Origin: Daucus carota subsp. sativus
Taxonomy: Eukaryota; Streptophyta; Magnoliopsida; Apiales; Apiaceae
DNA: 64,000 bases
Direction: 5' to 3'
Assembly: GCF_001625215.2 (NCBI RefSeq)
Contig: NC_030389.2
Coordinates: forward strand, 37,809,454 to 37,873,453
In this document: one piece after another, positions 12,765 to 24,812 of the stretch
How positions within the stretch are numbered: position 1 is the stretch's first letter
Layout: the number at the start of each line of letters is the position of its first letter
The notes under the pieces: generated by a model
What the model saw: only the letters and a program-made list of their open reading frames with translations
Told to the model about the DNA's origin: nothing
Database searches by the model: none
Position numbers and translations under genes: made by a program

Positions 12765-13830
12765 GTGCAGCATAAGGATTGTCAAGAGGAGCCAGTCGAA
12801 GAGTCTACTCGTCCTACAGGTTTGAGTTGTCAGTTAGCAGAAATTCATGAGCATGTAGTAGCGGCAGAGGTTCAACTCAAATTTGTGAAAACCGAGTATG
12901 AGAGCCTGATTGAGAAGCTTGTCCTTCAATTCAAACAGGTCAGGGGCTGTCATGAAGAACTTCAAAAAGTGCATTTTGATATGGAGTCACCGTTAAACCG
13001 TAGTCTTGCTACTGAAACACATCAAAGTAATGAAAATGCAGAGTTGATGACAACTGTTCACTGGCTAAGATCTGAGTTAGAAGCCTCTGTCATTGAAATC
13101 AGGGTCCTGTCAGAATCAATTAGTGTTTTAATGCCTCGACTTGAGGAATTCAAGAGGAAGACGGTTATTCTGGAGGCTGAACTTGATCATGATTCAAGAG
13201 TCCACAATGAATTTAACTACAAGCTGGAAATAGCCGGGGAGGAGATTTGTGAATTGATATTCTGTAATACTGAGCTAGAAATTATAATCATTGTTCTAAA
13301 AGATAAACCAGATGGACAGAAAGGTCACATAGCGCTGATGGAAAAATCTAGTGTTGAATCCTTCAAGGACAGAATCAGATTGATGAAGTTAGACAAAAGC
13401 TGTCTGAATAGATTCTTAGAACATAAGAATTCAAAAACTTGTATGTTCACTTGAAGGAGCTCAAAGCTGAAGCTGAATGTCTCTCGGCTCATGAGGAAAA
13501 AGGACCTGAAGGGCCATCTTTTGTTGTTCAAGAGTCCTTGCGAATTTATTTCGTTAAGTAACAATATGAAACCAAGCTTCAAGAGCTAAGGCAACAGCTC
13601 TCAATTTCTAAAAAGCACGGGGAGGAGATGCTATGGAAATTACTAGATGTTGTTAATAAACTTGAAGACAGTTAGAAAACTGAAGTTTCTCACTTGAAGA
13701 AAGACGAAGAGTTGTCGATTGAGGTCTTGGAGTTGGAGGCCGAATTACAGTTAGTATTCTCTGGTAATCGTGAAAAAGTTAATGCTTATGATAGAATTTT
13801 AGGAAATTTTATAGGAAGGTGTTTGCTCCA
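12765..13830 (+). pseudogene. Pseudogene fragment of a long plant coiled-coil protein (At1g22060-like)
   Basis: The first frame (12765-13454) has heptad-rich coiled-coil sequence with LRSELEASV and RVLSESIS. Similarity to the same family continues in another frame from about 13430: HLKELKAEAECL, GPEGPSFVVQESLRI, QYETKLQELRQQLSISKKHG and GEEMLWKLLDV. So there is a frameshift near 13430-13450, and there are in-frame stops near 13559 and 13673. These motifs match, from memory, a large coiled-coil family typified by Arabidopsis At1g22060 (myosin-tail/sporulation-specific-like). Only an internal piece of that long protein is present, inside the Helitron, as expected for a captured and decayed exon. 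Confidence 0.75.
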
Positions 13831-14006
13831 GAGTATCTTCAAGCGAATAGCTATTATATAATTTCCGAAATTATAATTTTTCTTTGTTGCATTGTATATA
13901 TTCTCTCCCGCTTCATAAAAATGTTTCTATCAATCATATTTGTGTATAATCAAAAATAATATGAGTTTTATACTAGGCCCGTGCCTTGCACGGGCACTAA
14001 TGCTAG

Positions 14007-15231
14007 TTTATTATTAATCAAGAACACGCACAAATATTAAAGAAAATGCTATCGGTGAAGAAATCTAAACGAATTGCTACTGTAGACTTCTAACAAAGAA
14101 AATAGGTGGAAGAACTTTTTATATTTCTGAATTTGGTTCCTCGGATTGAATTGAATTACATATGATGTAGAATATATTTTATATAGTTTCTTCAAAAAAT
14201 TCTAGAGAATATTTAGAAATAGGATACAAAGAACCTCTAAATCAACTTTATTACAAGGTGCACAAACATATAATAATTAATAGATACTATAAATGTGAAA
14301 ATGAATATGAAAGTGCATAAATTCCAACACTCCCTCTTGATGCACTTCTTTGACAACTCCAATGCGTTCACGTAAGTAGCAGAATTTTTCTTCAGGAAGA
14401 GCCTTTGTAAAAATGTCGGCGCACAAGCTGCTCTTGAGTCTTGCAATTAATATAGTAGTTGTATCTCCCCTTCTTTAATTACATCCCTGATAAAATGATA
14501 TTTGATTATAATGTGTCTAGTCCTCTAAAGACACACCAGAGTTTTATCTATAGAAATGGCTGATTTATTGTCACATAACAGAATAGTAGCTTCCTTTTTT
14601 GCTTTTCTACAATATCTTTAAGAATCCTCCATAACCAAATTTCTTGAAATGTTGCTTTTGCAGCTGCCACATATTCAGCTTCCGCCGATGATTGTGCAAT
14701 CTGCTTCTTCGACAGCCAAGAACAAATGTTTGTTCCAAGTAAAAATGCATAGCCAGATACTCTTCGTGTCATTTATGCTTCCAACCTAATCACTATCTGA
14801 GTAAGTAATTGGATTCATATTTTCTCCACTTTTGTAAAAGATCCCATAGTCAATTGTTCGCTCTAAGTATCTCAGAATTCTTGTTATTGTTCCAAAATGT
14901 GTTTGACTAGGGTTGTGCATAAATCTTGATAGTAGAGTTGCTGCAAACATTCTGTCAGGCCTTGTTGCGGTAAGATACAACAAACTACTCACTAAACTTC
15001 TGTAATGAGAGCAATCTACCTTTGATGTTCCATCATCTTTAAATAATTTTCACTAACAACCAATGTTGTTGAAACTGGCTTGCAATTTGACATTAAATTT
15101 GTGAAAAATCTTGGCAAAAAAAAATTGTCAAGAATATTTTTTGCATACCTCTTTTGTGAAACAAAAATCACGTCCGCTTCTTGTGATACTTCAGTGCCCA
15201 AGAAATAATGAAATAGTCCCACATCACCCAA
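14007..15231 (-). pseudogene. Decayed Ty1/copia retrotransposon, 3' part of pol plus LTR start
   Basis: Three - strand frames read in order: 15016-15231 (GDVGLFHYFLGTEV, end of reverse transcriptase), 14786-14992 (SSLLYLTATRPD, connection region) and 14548-14772 (SGYAFLLGTN, SSAEAEYVAAA, the copia RNase H signature). They are separated by frameshifts or stops. Downstream a purine-rich tract AAGAGGGAG (- strand) immediately precedes TGTTGGAATTTATGCAC at about 14329, a polypurine tract and LTR start. The LTR extends to at least 14007, where the Helitron 3' end lies, so the Helitron may sit in the LTR. Gag, protease, integrase and the 5' LTR are not seen. Confidence 0.85.
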
Positions 15232-15310
15232 CTCATAAGACTTTATGTGTTCTTTTCGACCGTTTATGGTCGAAAAAAGCAGTCGAATTTAGCTGCTTTT
15301 CTTGTAGTGA

Positions 15311-15434
15311 GCAGTCCTCGTAGAATAATGTCACCAAACCCACTGATATTGTTCCCGCCCTAGGGATCAAACATCTGTGGAATCTTCAGAAGCATCGGGA
15401 TGCCATCTTCTCCACTTTTATCACCACGAGCTAC
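15311..15434 (-). pseudogene. Orphan exon of a signal-peptide-peptidase-like (SPPL) protease
   Basis: Read on the - strand after a splice-like CAG at 15435-15437, the frame gives [19 protein letters not shown] then QMFDP, a stop, and GGNNISGFGDIILRGL. GFGD is the second catalytic aspartate motif of presenilin/SPP-family intramembrane proteases, and IPML..IP..FDPWGG just before it is typical of plant SPPL proteins. The expected TGG (Trp) codon is TAG. No adjoining exons are recognisable, so this is an inactive single-exon fragment. It directly abuts a CACTA-like terminus (TTTTCTTGTAGTG at about 15297-15309). Confidence 0.75.
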
Positions 15435-15527
15435 CTGTGTTGGAAAATTATGGAATTACTTTCATGAAGAATTAACAACAATTTTTTACATAGGCTATAG
15501 TAATCGAAGAAATTATAGAACTTACTA

Positions 15528-16200
15528 TTCTCTCCGTCTCATTTAATTGCGTAAGTTTATTTTTCACTACTCGACACACTTTTTAAGATTCTTATAAAAT
15601 ATAGTTTAACAATTTATTTTTTAAATTTTTTTTATAAAAATATAAATGTTATATTTTATACAGAAAAAAAATATTAAAAATAAGTTAAAGAACTATAATT
15701 TGTTGAAGTATTAAAATTCATGCCAAACCCCCGTCCCCGGATGTATACTAGTGGATGAAGCGAGTACTATCATAACACTCTAATGGAACCACCACTTGGA
15801 AACAAACACCCAGAAAATGTCGTGCAAGAATGCACAACTGAGTAGGACTGTTCCAACCTAATTACAGAAGTAGAAAACTAAATCACATCAAGTACCAGTA
15901 TGATCTGATATACATAAATTTGTTTCAACTCGACTGTTAAAAATTTTAATACTCTCTCGGTTTCAAAATACATGTCCATTTTAGGGAGAAAAATTTATTT
16001 CAAAATACTTGTCCACATATAAATTTATTTTTATAAAATCGACTCTCCTTCACATATATGGCTAATTTATATTTTAAAGCATTCAACCATATACCACATA
16101 TTATGTTCAATTAATAACTTAATACAACTCCTTTTTATTAAAATAATCCACTTTATCTATGATTTTTAGAAAGTGTACATGTAATTTGAAACGAAGGGAA
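15528..16200. mobile_element. Stowaway-like MITE(s)
   Basis: 15952-16200 (249 bp) starts CTCTCTCGGTTTCAAA and ends TTTGAAACGAAGGGAA, with TA on both sides, as in Tc1/mariner-derived Stowaway MITEs. A more decayed unit of the same style (TCTCCGTCTCATTTAATTG near 15530 to about 15766) precedes it. Both are non-coding. Confidence 0.6.
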
Positions 16201-16209
16201 TATATATAT

Positions 16210-16710
16210 AGTTTCATGTTCTGTTCTATCCAGAATTCTATCGGCCAGAATTCTTAGGAGTTAGGACACATACAAATGCAAGAATAATATTGAAGGCAAG
16301 TCAAATCATTTATTACATATAATAATGCAAGAATAATATTGAAGGCAAGTCAAATAATTTATTACATATAAGAAAATGTTTGGTGCACGTAATTGTGTAC
16401 AAAAACATGTACATAATGACATGTGGCAGATTTTAATTGGATACTAGCCAGTAATGGTTGCAGAGAAAAAGTTTAGAAGCTAACCTTCACAAAGGACTGT
16501 TATGATCATCGGTGCAATCTATACCCTGATCGTAGAGGAAAAATAATAAACATATCAATGTTCAAGGCTCTCTTAACTTCGTCATAGTCAACATCTATAA
16601 TCATTTCATAGTCAACATATTATATAATCCAGTTCGTATAGAATAAACTTAAAACCAGAGTTGGAAAATCTGGCGGGCATACGAATGACCCTACTATTTT
16701 CTGGAAAGAC
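16210..16710. other. Gene-free spacer with a short direct repeat
   Basis: A 45-50 bp segment (around AATGCAAGAATAATATTGAA) occurs twice in tandem at about 16276-16322 and 16324-16372. No gene is seen. Confidence 0.5.
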
Positions 16711-16713
16711 AAT

Positions 16714-16939
16714 GGGCCTGTTTGGATGGTGGAAGCAGAAGTTGCTTCCAGCTTCTGCTTTTTTTGACCCGTTTGTGTAAAGAAGTAGAAGCACTTTTAA
16801 GAAGCTGAGAATGCTAGCTTCTCCCTCAGAATTTCTGCTTCTTTTCCAAACACTTTATTCACTTGTATACTTCTCACTTCTACCCCACTTCTTTAATTTA
16901 AGCAAGAAGTCACTTATTTTAAGCTAACCCAAACGGCCC
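16714..16939. mobile_element. MITE with GGGCCTGTTTGG/CCAAACGGCCC ends
   Basis: About 226 bp with imperfect terminal inverted repeats and an interior rich in AGAAG/CTTCT blocks. Related units with GGCCGTTTGG-type ends occur at 22934, 23175 and 28805. A target duplication is not clear here, so the superfamily (hAT-like is likely) is inferred from relatives. Confidence 0.6.
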
Positions 16940-17930
16940 CGATAATCAAAAGAAAAGGAAGGTATGTACGTAGATGGTAGAGCCACTCAATCAGAAACTC
17001 AAATCAAATTATAGGTATGTTATAAGTAGAACTGATGATATTCTGATTGTTGTAGATCATATCTTCCGTTTTTGAAAAGATTCAAACTCTTGACATCCCC
17101 CGAAGAGAGCGAGAGATACCATTAATTGGACCAAGAGGCTAGATTTTCCTACTTTTCCATTCAGCTTTAAAATGTGGCATGATTTGATTTTCCTATTAAT
17201 GAAGAATGCATAGATTTTAGTTGAAGTAGAACTTGCATAACGTACCGCATTCTTTCAAGTGGTCTGATGCTTTGACAAACACAGTTGGGGTAGGGTTTTA
17301 GGGAATCCATATTGTCTAGGATAAGAAAACATAAAAAGATATATGCAAGACAATATGTATAATTTCTTACAAGGATGATATATTCTTTTACTGTATATTA
17401 AAACTTGTAATATATATGTTTTATATTTACACTTTTTTTTGGATGTTTCATTCCATTATTTACATTTCAAAATTTTTTTAAATTAGTAAATTTAATTTTT
17501 TTTTTTTTTTGACGAATAGTAAATTTAATTTAATAATAACAAAATAATCATATCTATTACTTTAATCCACTTTTCAAAATCTATCAACTAAATATTGATA
17601 AGTCATATCACGTCCCCGATTTTTTTTATTTTTTTCCACTAATTTATATATCTTAATGGAAGGAATGGAGGGAGTAATAAGGTTGTACTCGACTAGTATT
17701 CATGAGAAGGTTAGGTAACAAAGAAAACAAGGAGAAGAGGAGAGCCTTTCCTTCTTTGCAAAGAAGTGGGCGTGTCCTTAGGACTTGACCAGAGGGGAAG
17801 ATGAGAAGGGACTCTATTGTACTATATTATAGGACTCGTGAAAAAAAAATAGCTATGTTACGAGAAATAGATAAAAATCTGCCGAAGATTGTTAGATGAC
17901 TATAGCTTTCGAATCCTAAACACCGATAAT
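16940..17930. other. Gene-free spacer
   Basis: AT-rich sequence with a decayed Stowaway-like end (AATGGAGGGAGTAATA near 17665-17680). No gene or RNA feature is supported. Confidence 0.4.
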
Positions 17931-17934
17931 CTAA

Positions 17935-18241
17935 TGTTGTGTTTGGTTGGGGTGAATGAAAATGGAGGGAATGGAATGAGATTTAAAGTATAGTTTAGTT
18001 GAATGTATAATAATATTTTCATTCCTTCCACCATTCCTTTACTGTCACCCTTAACAAGATCTCAAGCACTCCATTTTGTGAAGGAATGCTCCATTCCTTA
18101 TTATACCCATTTTCTACCCAAATTTTATCATACAAAATTTGTCCTCGCTCATTTTTTCAAAGTCCTCTCTCCTATACTCTATTATGTTCTTTTATTTATA
18201 CTCATTTCATTCCGTTCCATTCATCCCAACCAAACACAACA
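17935..18241. mobile_element. Tourist-like (PIF/Harbinger) MITE
   Basis: 307 bp with a perfect 24-bp terminal inverted repeat TGTTGTGTTTGGTTGGGGTG(AATG), flanked by TAA on both sides (17932-17934 and 18242-18244). A TAA/TTA duplication is the PIF/Harbinger signature. The 101-codon frame at 18003 is only a read-through of the repeat. Confidence 0.85.
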
Positions 18242-18805
18242 TAAAATCCTAAATGTAGTATTATGTCCGGTGTTCCGCCGGGTTTTGTGGTGCAAGGGTT
18301 TGATATGATCATATTATTTGTTGAAGACCTTCCGGGAGTTATTCAAAGATGATTACGTATCTTTATCTTATATTTTGGTGAACAGAAATAGCCATCTCAG
18401 GCACAAAAGAATGGTACTTTAGCTTATGCGGTGATTTCTAATAGTTCTTGCTCTTAATTACAAGAGCACATATTGGCTGATTCCCATCGATCGAAGAGGT
18501 CTTTTATCTGGATCTTCACTTTATCTTTCTTCCCCATACCATCTTATTTGGATTTAAGTACATGGCTTGTTTTCTTTCAAAAACTGGCCTTTGAGAATGG
18601 GGCTGTGTTTCGTCGGACTTTTATATACGTGTGAGTCCGGTCACAGCTTGAAACTTATCCGGCTGACCTTTTGAGGTTAACCTCACAAGCCAAAAGATGT
18701 TCTTCCCATTTAATCCAAAACGGGAGCCGCAAGCGTTGACTCATTCTCCTTTACAAATATAAGACAATGTGGTGAAATTGATTCCACAAGAAAACTTGCA
18801 CAAAT

Positions 18806-21140
18806 CACTACTAAAATATATATTTTATGCTCACAAAAGGTAATATATATTTTATGCTCATAAAACGTACAGAAAAGATGTATAGAGTCGAATAGATTAA
18901 TTTACGCTGACATATATTTTACATCAAGTTTTTTTTGAATATATTTATTATCATGATGGAGAGATTTTTAATATTAGTATTTGACCTGACTTGAAATCAA
19001 GACTCTTTATCGATGTAGAATGATATTCATTTCCGAGAATATTAGTATAGAGGAAATCTATCAATACAAAAAAAATAAGACAAAACTGACCACATAAAAC
19101 CGGCCGGCACGAAAAAAGTGTCGGGATAAAACGACAGGTACAAATCGGTCGGTTTTAACTAGAACGACGTCATTTTGTTGGTTTTAACTAGAACGACGTC
19201 GTTCTGCGTTGCAGTTGGCAAGACTTCAACTTATTTAAACCAGTCGAAACGAGGTTGGTCGGTTTTAGAGATGACGTGTCCAGATCATAACCGACTCACC
19301 CATCGGTCGGTTAAGTGTTTAGGTATCTTTAACCAATTTTTTAATAATTTGTTAGACATAACGATGTCGTTTATGTCTAAAGACAAAACTGATTGGTCAT
19401 CGATCGGCTTTAATTATATATTTTTTATTTTTAAATATATTTATTTAGTGGAAAATGGTAATATATACGCTTTACATAAGGGGTACTGTGACGCGGTTTT
19501 ATGTTAAAAATACATCACCGGCCGATGGGTGGTCAGTTTTAACCCGTTATTTTTGCTAAATCTCTTTCTCCCTCATCCGTCTCCTTTTTTCCCGTCTCAT
19601 TTTCTTCCTCTCCCTTTCCCCAAAATCTTTCTATCTCTCTAAACTTCTCTCTCTACCTAAAACCTCTCCCTCCCCCTCTCTCACTCTTTATACAAAAATG
19701 CCCATAAAAAACGTGGATCTTAAACTTCGTTGGGTCTCGATTGGGTTTTGGGTTTTAATCTCAATTAAGGTTCAATCTGAAGTTGCAGGTATATCGATCT
19801 CTCCCTCAGTTTCTCTTTATATATTTGTGTATGTGTCGTATGATTTTGATTTAGTTTTTTGAGTTCGATTTTCAGTCGATTTTGTAAGCATGATTATAAA
19901 GACATGTATGGGTCGAATTTGCGAGCAATATATATAATCATTTCATTAAATATTAAAATAAAATTCATTAAAAAACATTCTTAAAAACATAATAAAAACA
20001 ACTTCAAAGCTAGATAACACATTTGATCATTTTTGGTCAAACTTTTTAACCGACCGACTCGGTCATATGTAACCGACCGAGAGCCGGTCAATCATATGTA
20101 ACCGACTGAGAGCCGGTCGGTCATATGTAAGAGAATAATATTTTTTTTAATATACAAAAGGAAAATTGACATCTCATTTTATAAATGTAAATATTTGATA
20201 CTGATAGTATAAATTAGCCCATCATGTTATCTTGCTTGACATCACAACTCGTTCAACAAATTTAATAAAATGCTAACCATATATAGCATCATCTATCATG
20301 TTACTTGGCCTGGTTGGCACTCCCCGGAAACTAGAGTACCTCTTACGAACTGTTAGCTCTCATTATTTGTACTCTCGTGACAACACGCAAAATAGTGAAA
20401 TGTGAAGTTTTTGTTCTGATATCTTATATTCAAGAATTTCAAGTATAATTATAATTTATGCCTGCTAAGAGAAAACATAATCATTCAGATGAACAATAAG
20501 TTTTTTAATATATAGTGATTTTTGTTGAATTTCGAATCTTAAACTTTTTAGTTATTTAGTTAATTATGTTTTAGTAGAAGTTAGCTATTTGATTTGGAGA
20601 AGAAATCAGTAGAGATTATGTAGGAACGTTATTCGTGAATATATAAAGATGGTACTGGAGTAAGTGTAGGAGTGTAGTGGAGTTTTACTTCCTAGTTTTT
20701 TGCCACCTTTGGGGATGTATTTTCCATTTTAAATTCAGTATTACATGAATTATAACATCAGAGAGTTTGACTGTATAGCGTAGAAATTTTGAGAGGACTC
20801 CGCGCCTTAAAAAGAAACAAAATCGACCGTTGAAAATGATCGGTTACGTTCATTTTACAGTTAGAGCCGACCAACAATGGTCGATGATTTCAACCTGGTT
20901 GGTTTAGGCATATTGGTCGTGTTAAACATATAAAACCGACCATAGCGGTGGTCGATTCTAACAATAAAAAAACTTGCACGACCGGGACTTATGTTGCTAG
21001 CGGGTGCCACTTGGACACAAGTGTCACGTGTGTACATATAACTGACCGGCTGTCTGTTGGTTAAAAGGTTTGATCATCAAAAATAGTCAAATGTTTTCCG
21101 AGCATAGTAAAATTGATTGGAGGAGGGTCGGGTTTATTCT
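18806..21140. mobile_element. CACTA-like region with GGTCGG/CCGACC subterminal motifs
   Basis: Begins with a CACTACTAAAA-like end at 18806. It carries dense copies of ACCGACC/GGTCGG at 19090-19340, 20040-20120 and 20820-21140, on both sides of a central part (19560-19870) that resembles a plant promoter and 5' leader: CT-rich tract, CTTTATACAAAA, and a CAGGTATATC splice-like site. Clusters of a short subterminal motif flanking a transcribed core are typical of En/Spm (CACTA) elements. I could not find a matching 3' end and 3-bp duplication, so limits are approximate. Confidence 0.5.
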
Positions 21141-21392
21141 AGACGAAGTTATGGTCCGTCAGAATCGATCACTTAAAAGCATGCTAGCTAGTAGCACATG
21201 TATATATTTGAAACCATATATAAATAGTTGTCTAAATTTAAGCAGACGGATCTAAAGGGTGTCCTATATATTTTACTAGCAAGACCTTTAGGTGGGACTC
21301 AGATTTAACATAAAGGTATATATATGAATCATTATTTGACAGGATATATGATCTTACCATTTTTGGAGCTTTTCATATAAAAAGTGATGGGC

Positions 21393-22369
21393 CACTACTA
21401 CAATAGAAAAACACTAAGCATATACAGCATATACATATATATAATTTTAAAATGATTCTTGTGTTAAGATCATCAAATCCTTGTAGGTGCATGCATTTGG
21501 CTGAAAGTGAATTAGACAGAACACGGCCCTCGTGTCATCGATCGAATTTTAGTTACTTTTTCTCCATAACCAACTGGATGGAATAATCGAAGGTGAACAT
21601 TTAATTCATATTGAAAACGCGCAAGCTTATCTGACTATTGTATAACTATTTAGCTAGTTAATTATGGACTCAAATGTCACACGTTTTTTTGGTCTTTGAA
21701 TGTACCCAAATATTTGTTAGGATGTTATTTAATGAAATTATGGTATTGCGGATTGATTAATTATGGTATTGCGGAATGATTGGTGAATTGGATAAAAAAA
21801 TTACAAGTGGGATTATGACAGGAACAAAAAGGTCATGCCAATTTCTTTTAATAATATTATGCAAGTAACCGAATTCAGTCATATTTGGTTCATTTTATTT
21901 GACCAAAACCAATTGAAATTATAAATGTGACCATTGAACGGTAGTCAAATTTATAAATGTGACCGCTGAATATCAGTCAAATTTATATATATGACTGCCG
22001 ATAAAATAGTCAAATTTATAAATATGACTGATCAACTAGTCAAATTTAAATGCAAAACGTGGGAAATTTGAATTTTATTGAAAATGTAGCGGGAAATTTG
22101 AATTTGATGAAAAAATTGGAGACGAAAAATCAGAGATAAAAATGACCGATTGAAGTCAAATTAGGCAGTCAAATTTAAGAAGTCATATTTAATCGATCAT
22201 ATTTAAGTAGTCACATTTAATTAAATATGACCGAATATGTTAAATTTCACTAAGTTATTTAAGACCAACAAATTTCGGTCAAATTTAGCTAAATTTGACA
22301 GCGGGTAATCAAATTTAGTTAAATATAACCGAAAATTAGCGGTCAAATTTACCCATTTTTGTTGTAGTG
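21393..22369. mobile_element. CACTA-like element with GTCAAATTTA repeats
   Basis: Starts CACTACTACAATAG and ends TTTTTGTTGTAGTG, opposed CACTA-type ends. The last 500 bp contain many copies of GTCAAATTTA and GACTG/GACCG variants, a subterminal repeat array. The flanking trinucleotides (GGC and CGT) do not match, and the interior near 21530-21600 aligns with the window start, so the two ends may belong to different insertions. Confidence 0.5.
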
Positions 22370-22933
22370 CGTCGGCGACATGTTTCTGCTGCTAAATAAT
22401 TTGGTAGCTAGACATAAAGCTGAATGTCCGGTTATTTTTAATTAGAACATAAAGCAATAATTAGCGTGTAAGTATATATATTGATTATTGACCAAGTACG
22501 GGTCAGGAAACTGAACTGAATATTTCGGCAGTGATTTGGTTCTTATTCTTCTCAATTAGAAGTCAAAACATTTATAAAATAAATTTGTCAACGAATAAAA
22601 GGGGATATGATTTTCTTCAGAAATTTGAATTCATATCTAACACGAGAATGGTGATTACTTACCCACAATCTCAGTTGCTGAAACATGAGGAAATTAGGGT
22701 TCCATGAGATAAATTTCCTCGGAGTTTTTATAATATACCTGCTTCCTCCCATTTGATATATTATAATCTTCATTCTTTTTCTAAAAATGAATATACAATA
22801 ATAATAAGAGAAAAACTCATGCAACCGGTCTTGTTTAACTTTATTCGTTCTATTTCAACATAATTAATATAATCTTATAGGTCATAAATAATATATTTTT
22901 GTGAAAACATATATCTTGTTCTATATATACTAT
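22370..22933. other. Gene-free spacer
   Basis: AT-rich sequence; the 78-codon - strand frame at 22588-22824 has no recognisable family. Confidence 0.4.
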
Positions 22934-23163
22934 GGGGCCGTTTGGTATTAAAGTAAAGAAGTGAATTATAAGTGACAAGTTGGCTTAAATTTATAAGTTA
23001 TTAAAAGTGTTGGAATACCCATGACTTATAAGTTACACGAAGCTCCAAATAAGTTTTTCTTGACTTCTCAAGCACCATTTTAAGTACTTCTATCATAAAA
23101 AAAAAAAAGCTGAAACTCACTTTTTTTTATAAATAAGCCATAAGCTGGGGTTGCCAAACACCC
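22934..23163. mobile_element. MITE, GGGGCCGTTTGG/CCAAACACCC ends
   Basis: About 230 bp with imperfect inverted ends and repeated AAGT/ACTT blocks inside. ACTAT flanks both ends. It lies next to a related element at 23175. Confidence 0.6.
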
Positions 23164-23174
23164 ACTATATCTAT

Positions 23175-23419
23175 GGGGCCGTTTTGGTGAGCTTAAAACA
23201 AGTGCTTCTTGTTTAAAATAAAAAAGTGGAGAAGAAGTTAGAAGCAAATTAAGACTTATAAGTGATTAAAGTGTTTGAAAAATAAGTAGAAGCCCGGAAA
23301 CAAAATATGGATTCCTAACTTTTTACAAGTGCTTCTTATTTTTTACACAAACGGTACAAATATGTGCTTCTAACTTATAAACCAGAAGTCCGGCTTCTAA
23401 GCCCGAAACAAACACCACC
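23175..23419. mobile_element. hAT-like MITE with 8-9 bp target duplication
   Basis: Starts GGGGCCGTTTTGG and ends CAAACACCACC; flanked on both sides by TATATCTAT (8 or 9 bp depending on where the end is drawn). Its interior closely matches the MITE at 28805-29053 (AGAAGTTAGAAGCAAA, CTTATAAGTGATTAAAGTGT), so these are members of one family. Confidence 0.7.
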
Positions 23420-24804
23420 TATATCTATATCTGATTTTTCATCAATTGAATTTGACTGCCGACTTTTCGAACACTCTACTGTACTTAATCCGAGTACTGA
23501 TTTTTATAACCCTCTCCACACTGCAGTTTATTCAGATGCGTGAAGCTAATGATGCATGTGATAATTCAAGAGTTTGTGTCCGAAAAGAATCAATAATATT
23601 TGATTTGCAAAATGTGATCCCGTACGTTGTCGTTTCCACAATTAATACTTGCAGTTTCTTATTTCAAAGGCAAAAGGCTATTTTTGTCGGTTGACGAACC
23701 ACTTAGCGTGAAAGTTAATTTTAAAAGAGGTAGGAAAAGAGGGTATTTCCATAGAAGGAGATATAGCAAGAAGTGTTGAAGGGTAAAAGCTAGCAGAATA
23801 GATTTAATCCTGAGGGGGGATTAATAGAAGGATTCTATCAATCACCGGATTCTATTTGGTTCTATTGTTTAATAACGTTACATAAATTATATTGGTTTGT
23901 TCTTTAAGCGAATTGTATCTGTTTTTATTCCTGAAGTATATAAATAGTTTAGATTCATATACAATTGTATCTTTCTACGAATCACTGAACCGCGGTGATG
24001 TTATTATTCATATCATTTTTGTGTTGCGCTGTACAGAGAATACAGAAACACGCGAGCATAAATGAAAACAAAATGTAGTGTTGGAAACGAATCTACTAGG
24101 AAATCAACTAGGAAAGTACTATTAAATAGAAATTTATTTTGCATAAATCATGTTTTGTAAAATTATATATTCTATAATAGTTCTTTACCGAGAGAAAATG
24201 CCCAAAATAATTATATCTGGCGTTTACCGACCATGAATAATTTCTGAAATCTTCGATAAACATAGTTATATTCATACAAATATAATTGTTATATTTATCA
24301 CGTTTTTGATTTTTGTGTTCTGGTAATTTAAGATATTATTTTGGTATATAAATTATGATAAAAAGATTATTTATAAAATAATAATATATTTAAATTATTA
24401 TTAAAAGACAATGAAAAATGAGGAGAGTGTAAATGGAGAGAGCGAATTTTATATAAACGAAACAAAAATAGTTTAAACCATATATCATTATTTTGATATT
24501 GGTATTCTAGTGCTTTAATACACTGAACATTATGGAACACTTAATTATTTTAAATATCTTAAAATTTTGTTTTAGAATATCATCCGGGAGATTTGCTATA
24601 TGAAATTTACCGATCACACGTACTACTACAGGAATGTCGTCTAAACATAATTTACACACGAGTGTATTTGAAGAGTTGTTAATTTAATAAATCAACTAGG
24701 AGATATTGTTGTACCTCTCATGCTTCGCTAATATTCCTTGCACCTTCACTTTCTATTTCTATCTTTTTCATTTCGCTTGCAAGTGATGCACCTTCATTTC
24801 CATC

Positions 24805-24812
24805 TATATATA
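24805..24812 (+). promoter_or_regulatory. TATA box of the right MYB copy
   Basis: TATATATA in the same context as 4057-4064, about 130 bp before the start codon. The core promoter is conserved, so this copy may still be transcribed. Confidence 0.6.

Larger units (their letters stand above)
7969..14006. mobile_element. Non-autonomous Helitron carrying gene fragments
   Basis: The 5' end is TCTACTATATCTATTATACG, typical of plant Helitrons, preceded by A. The 3' end has the hairpin GCCCGTGC-CTT-GCACGGGC (13977-13995), then 11 nt ending in CTAG (14003-14006) and followed by T. This fits Helitron structure: TC start, 3' hairpin, CTRR end, insertion between A and T, no target duplication. Length is 6038 bp. 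No Rep/helicase frame is visible. Inside are a nested hAT element (8195-8906), a GC-rich exon-like stretch (about 8935-9260), intron-like AT-rich sequence, and a coiled-coil pseudogene (12765-13830). Gene capture is a known Helitron property. Confidence 0.85.

Noticed and set aside
18003-18308. 101-codon frame
   Set aside because: It lies inside the TAA-flanked MITE and simply reads through its inverted repeats.
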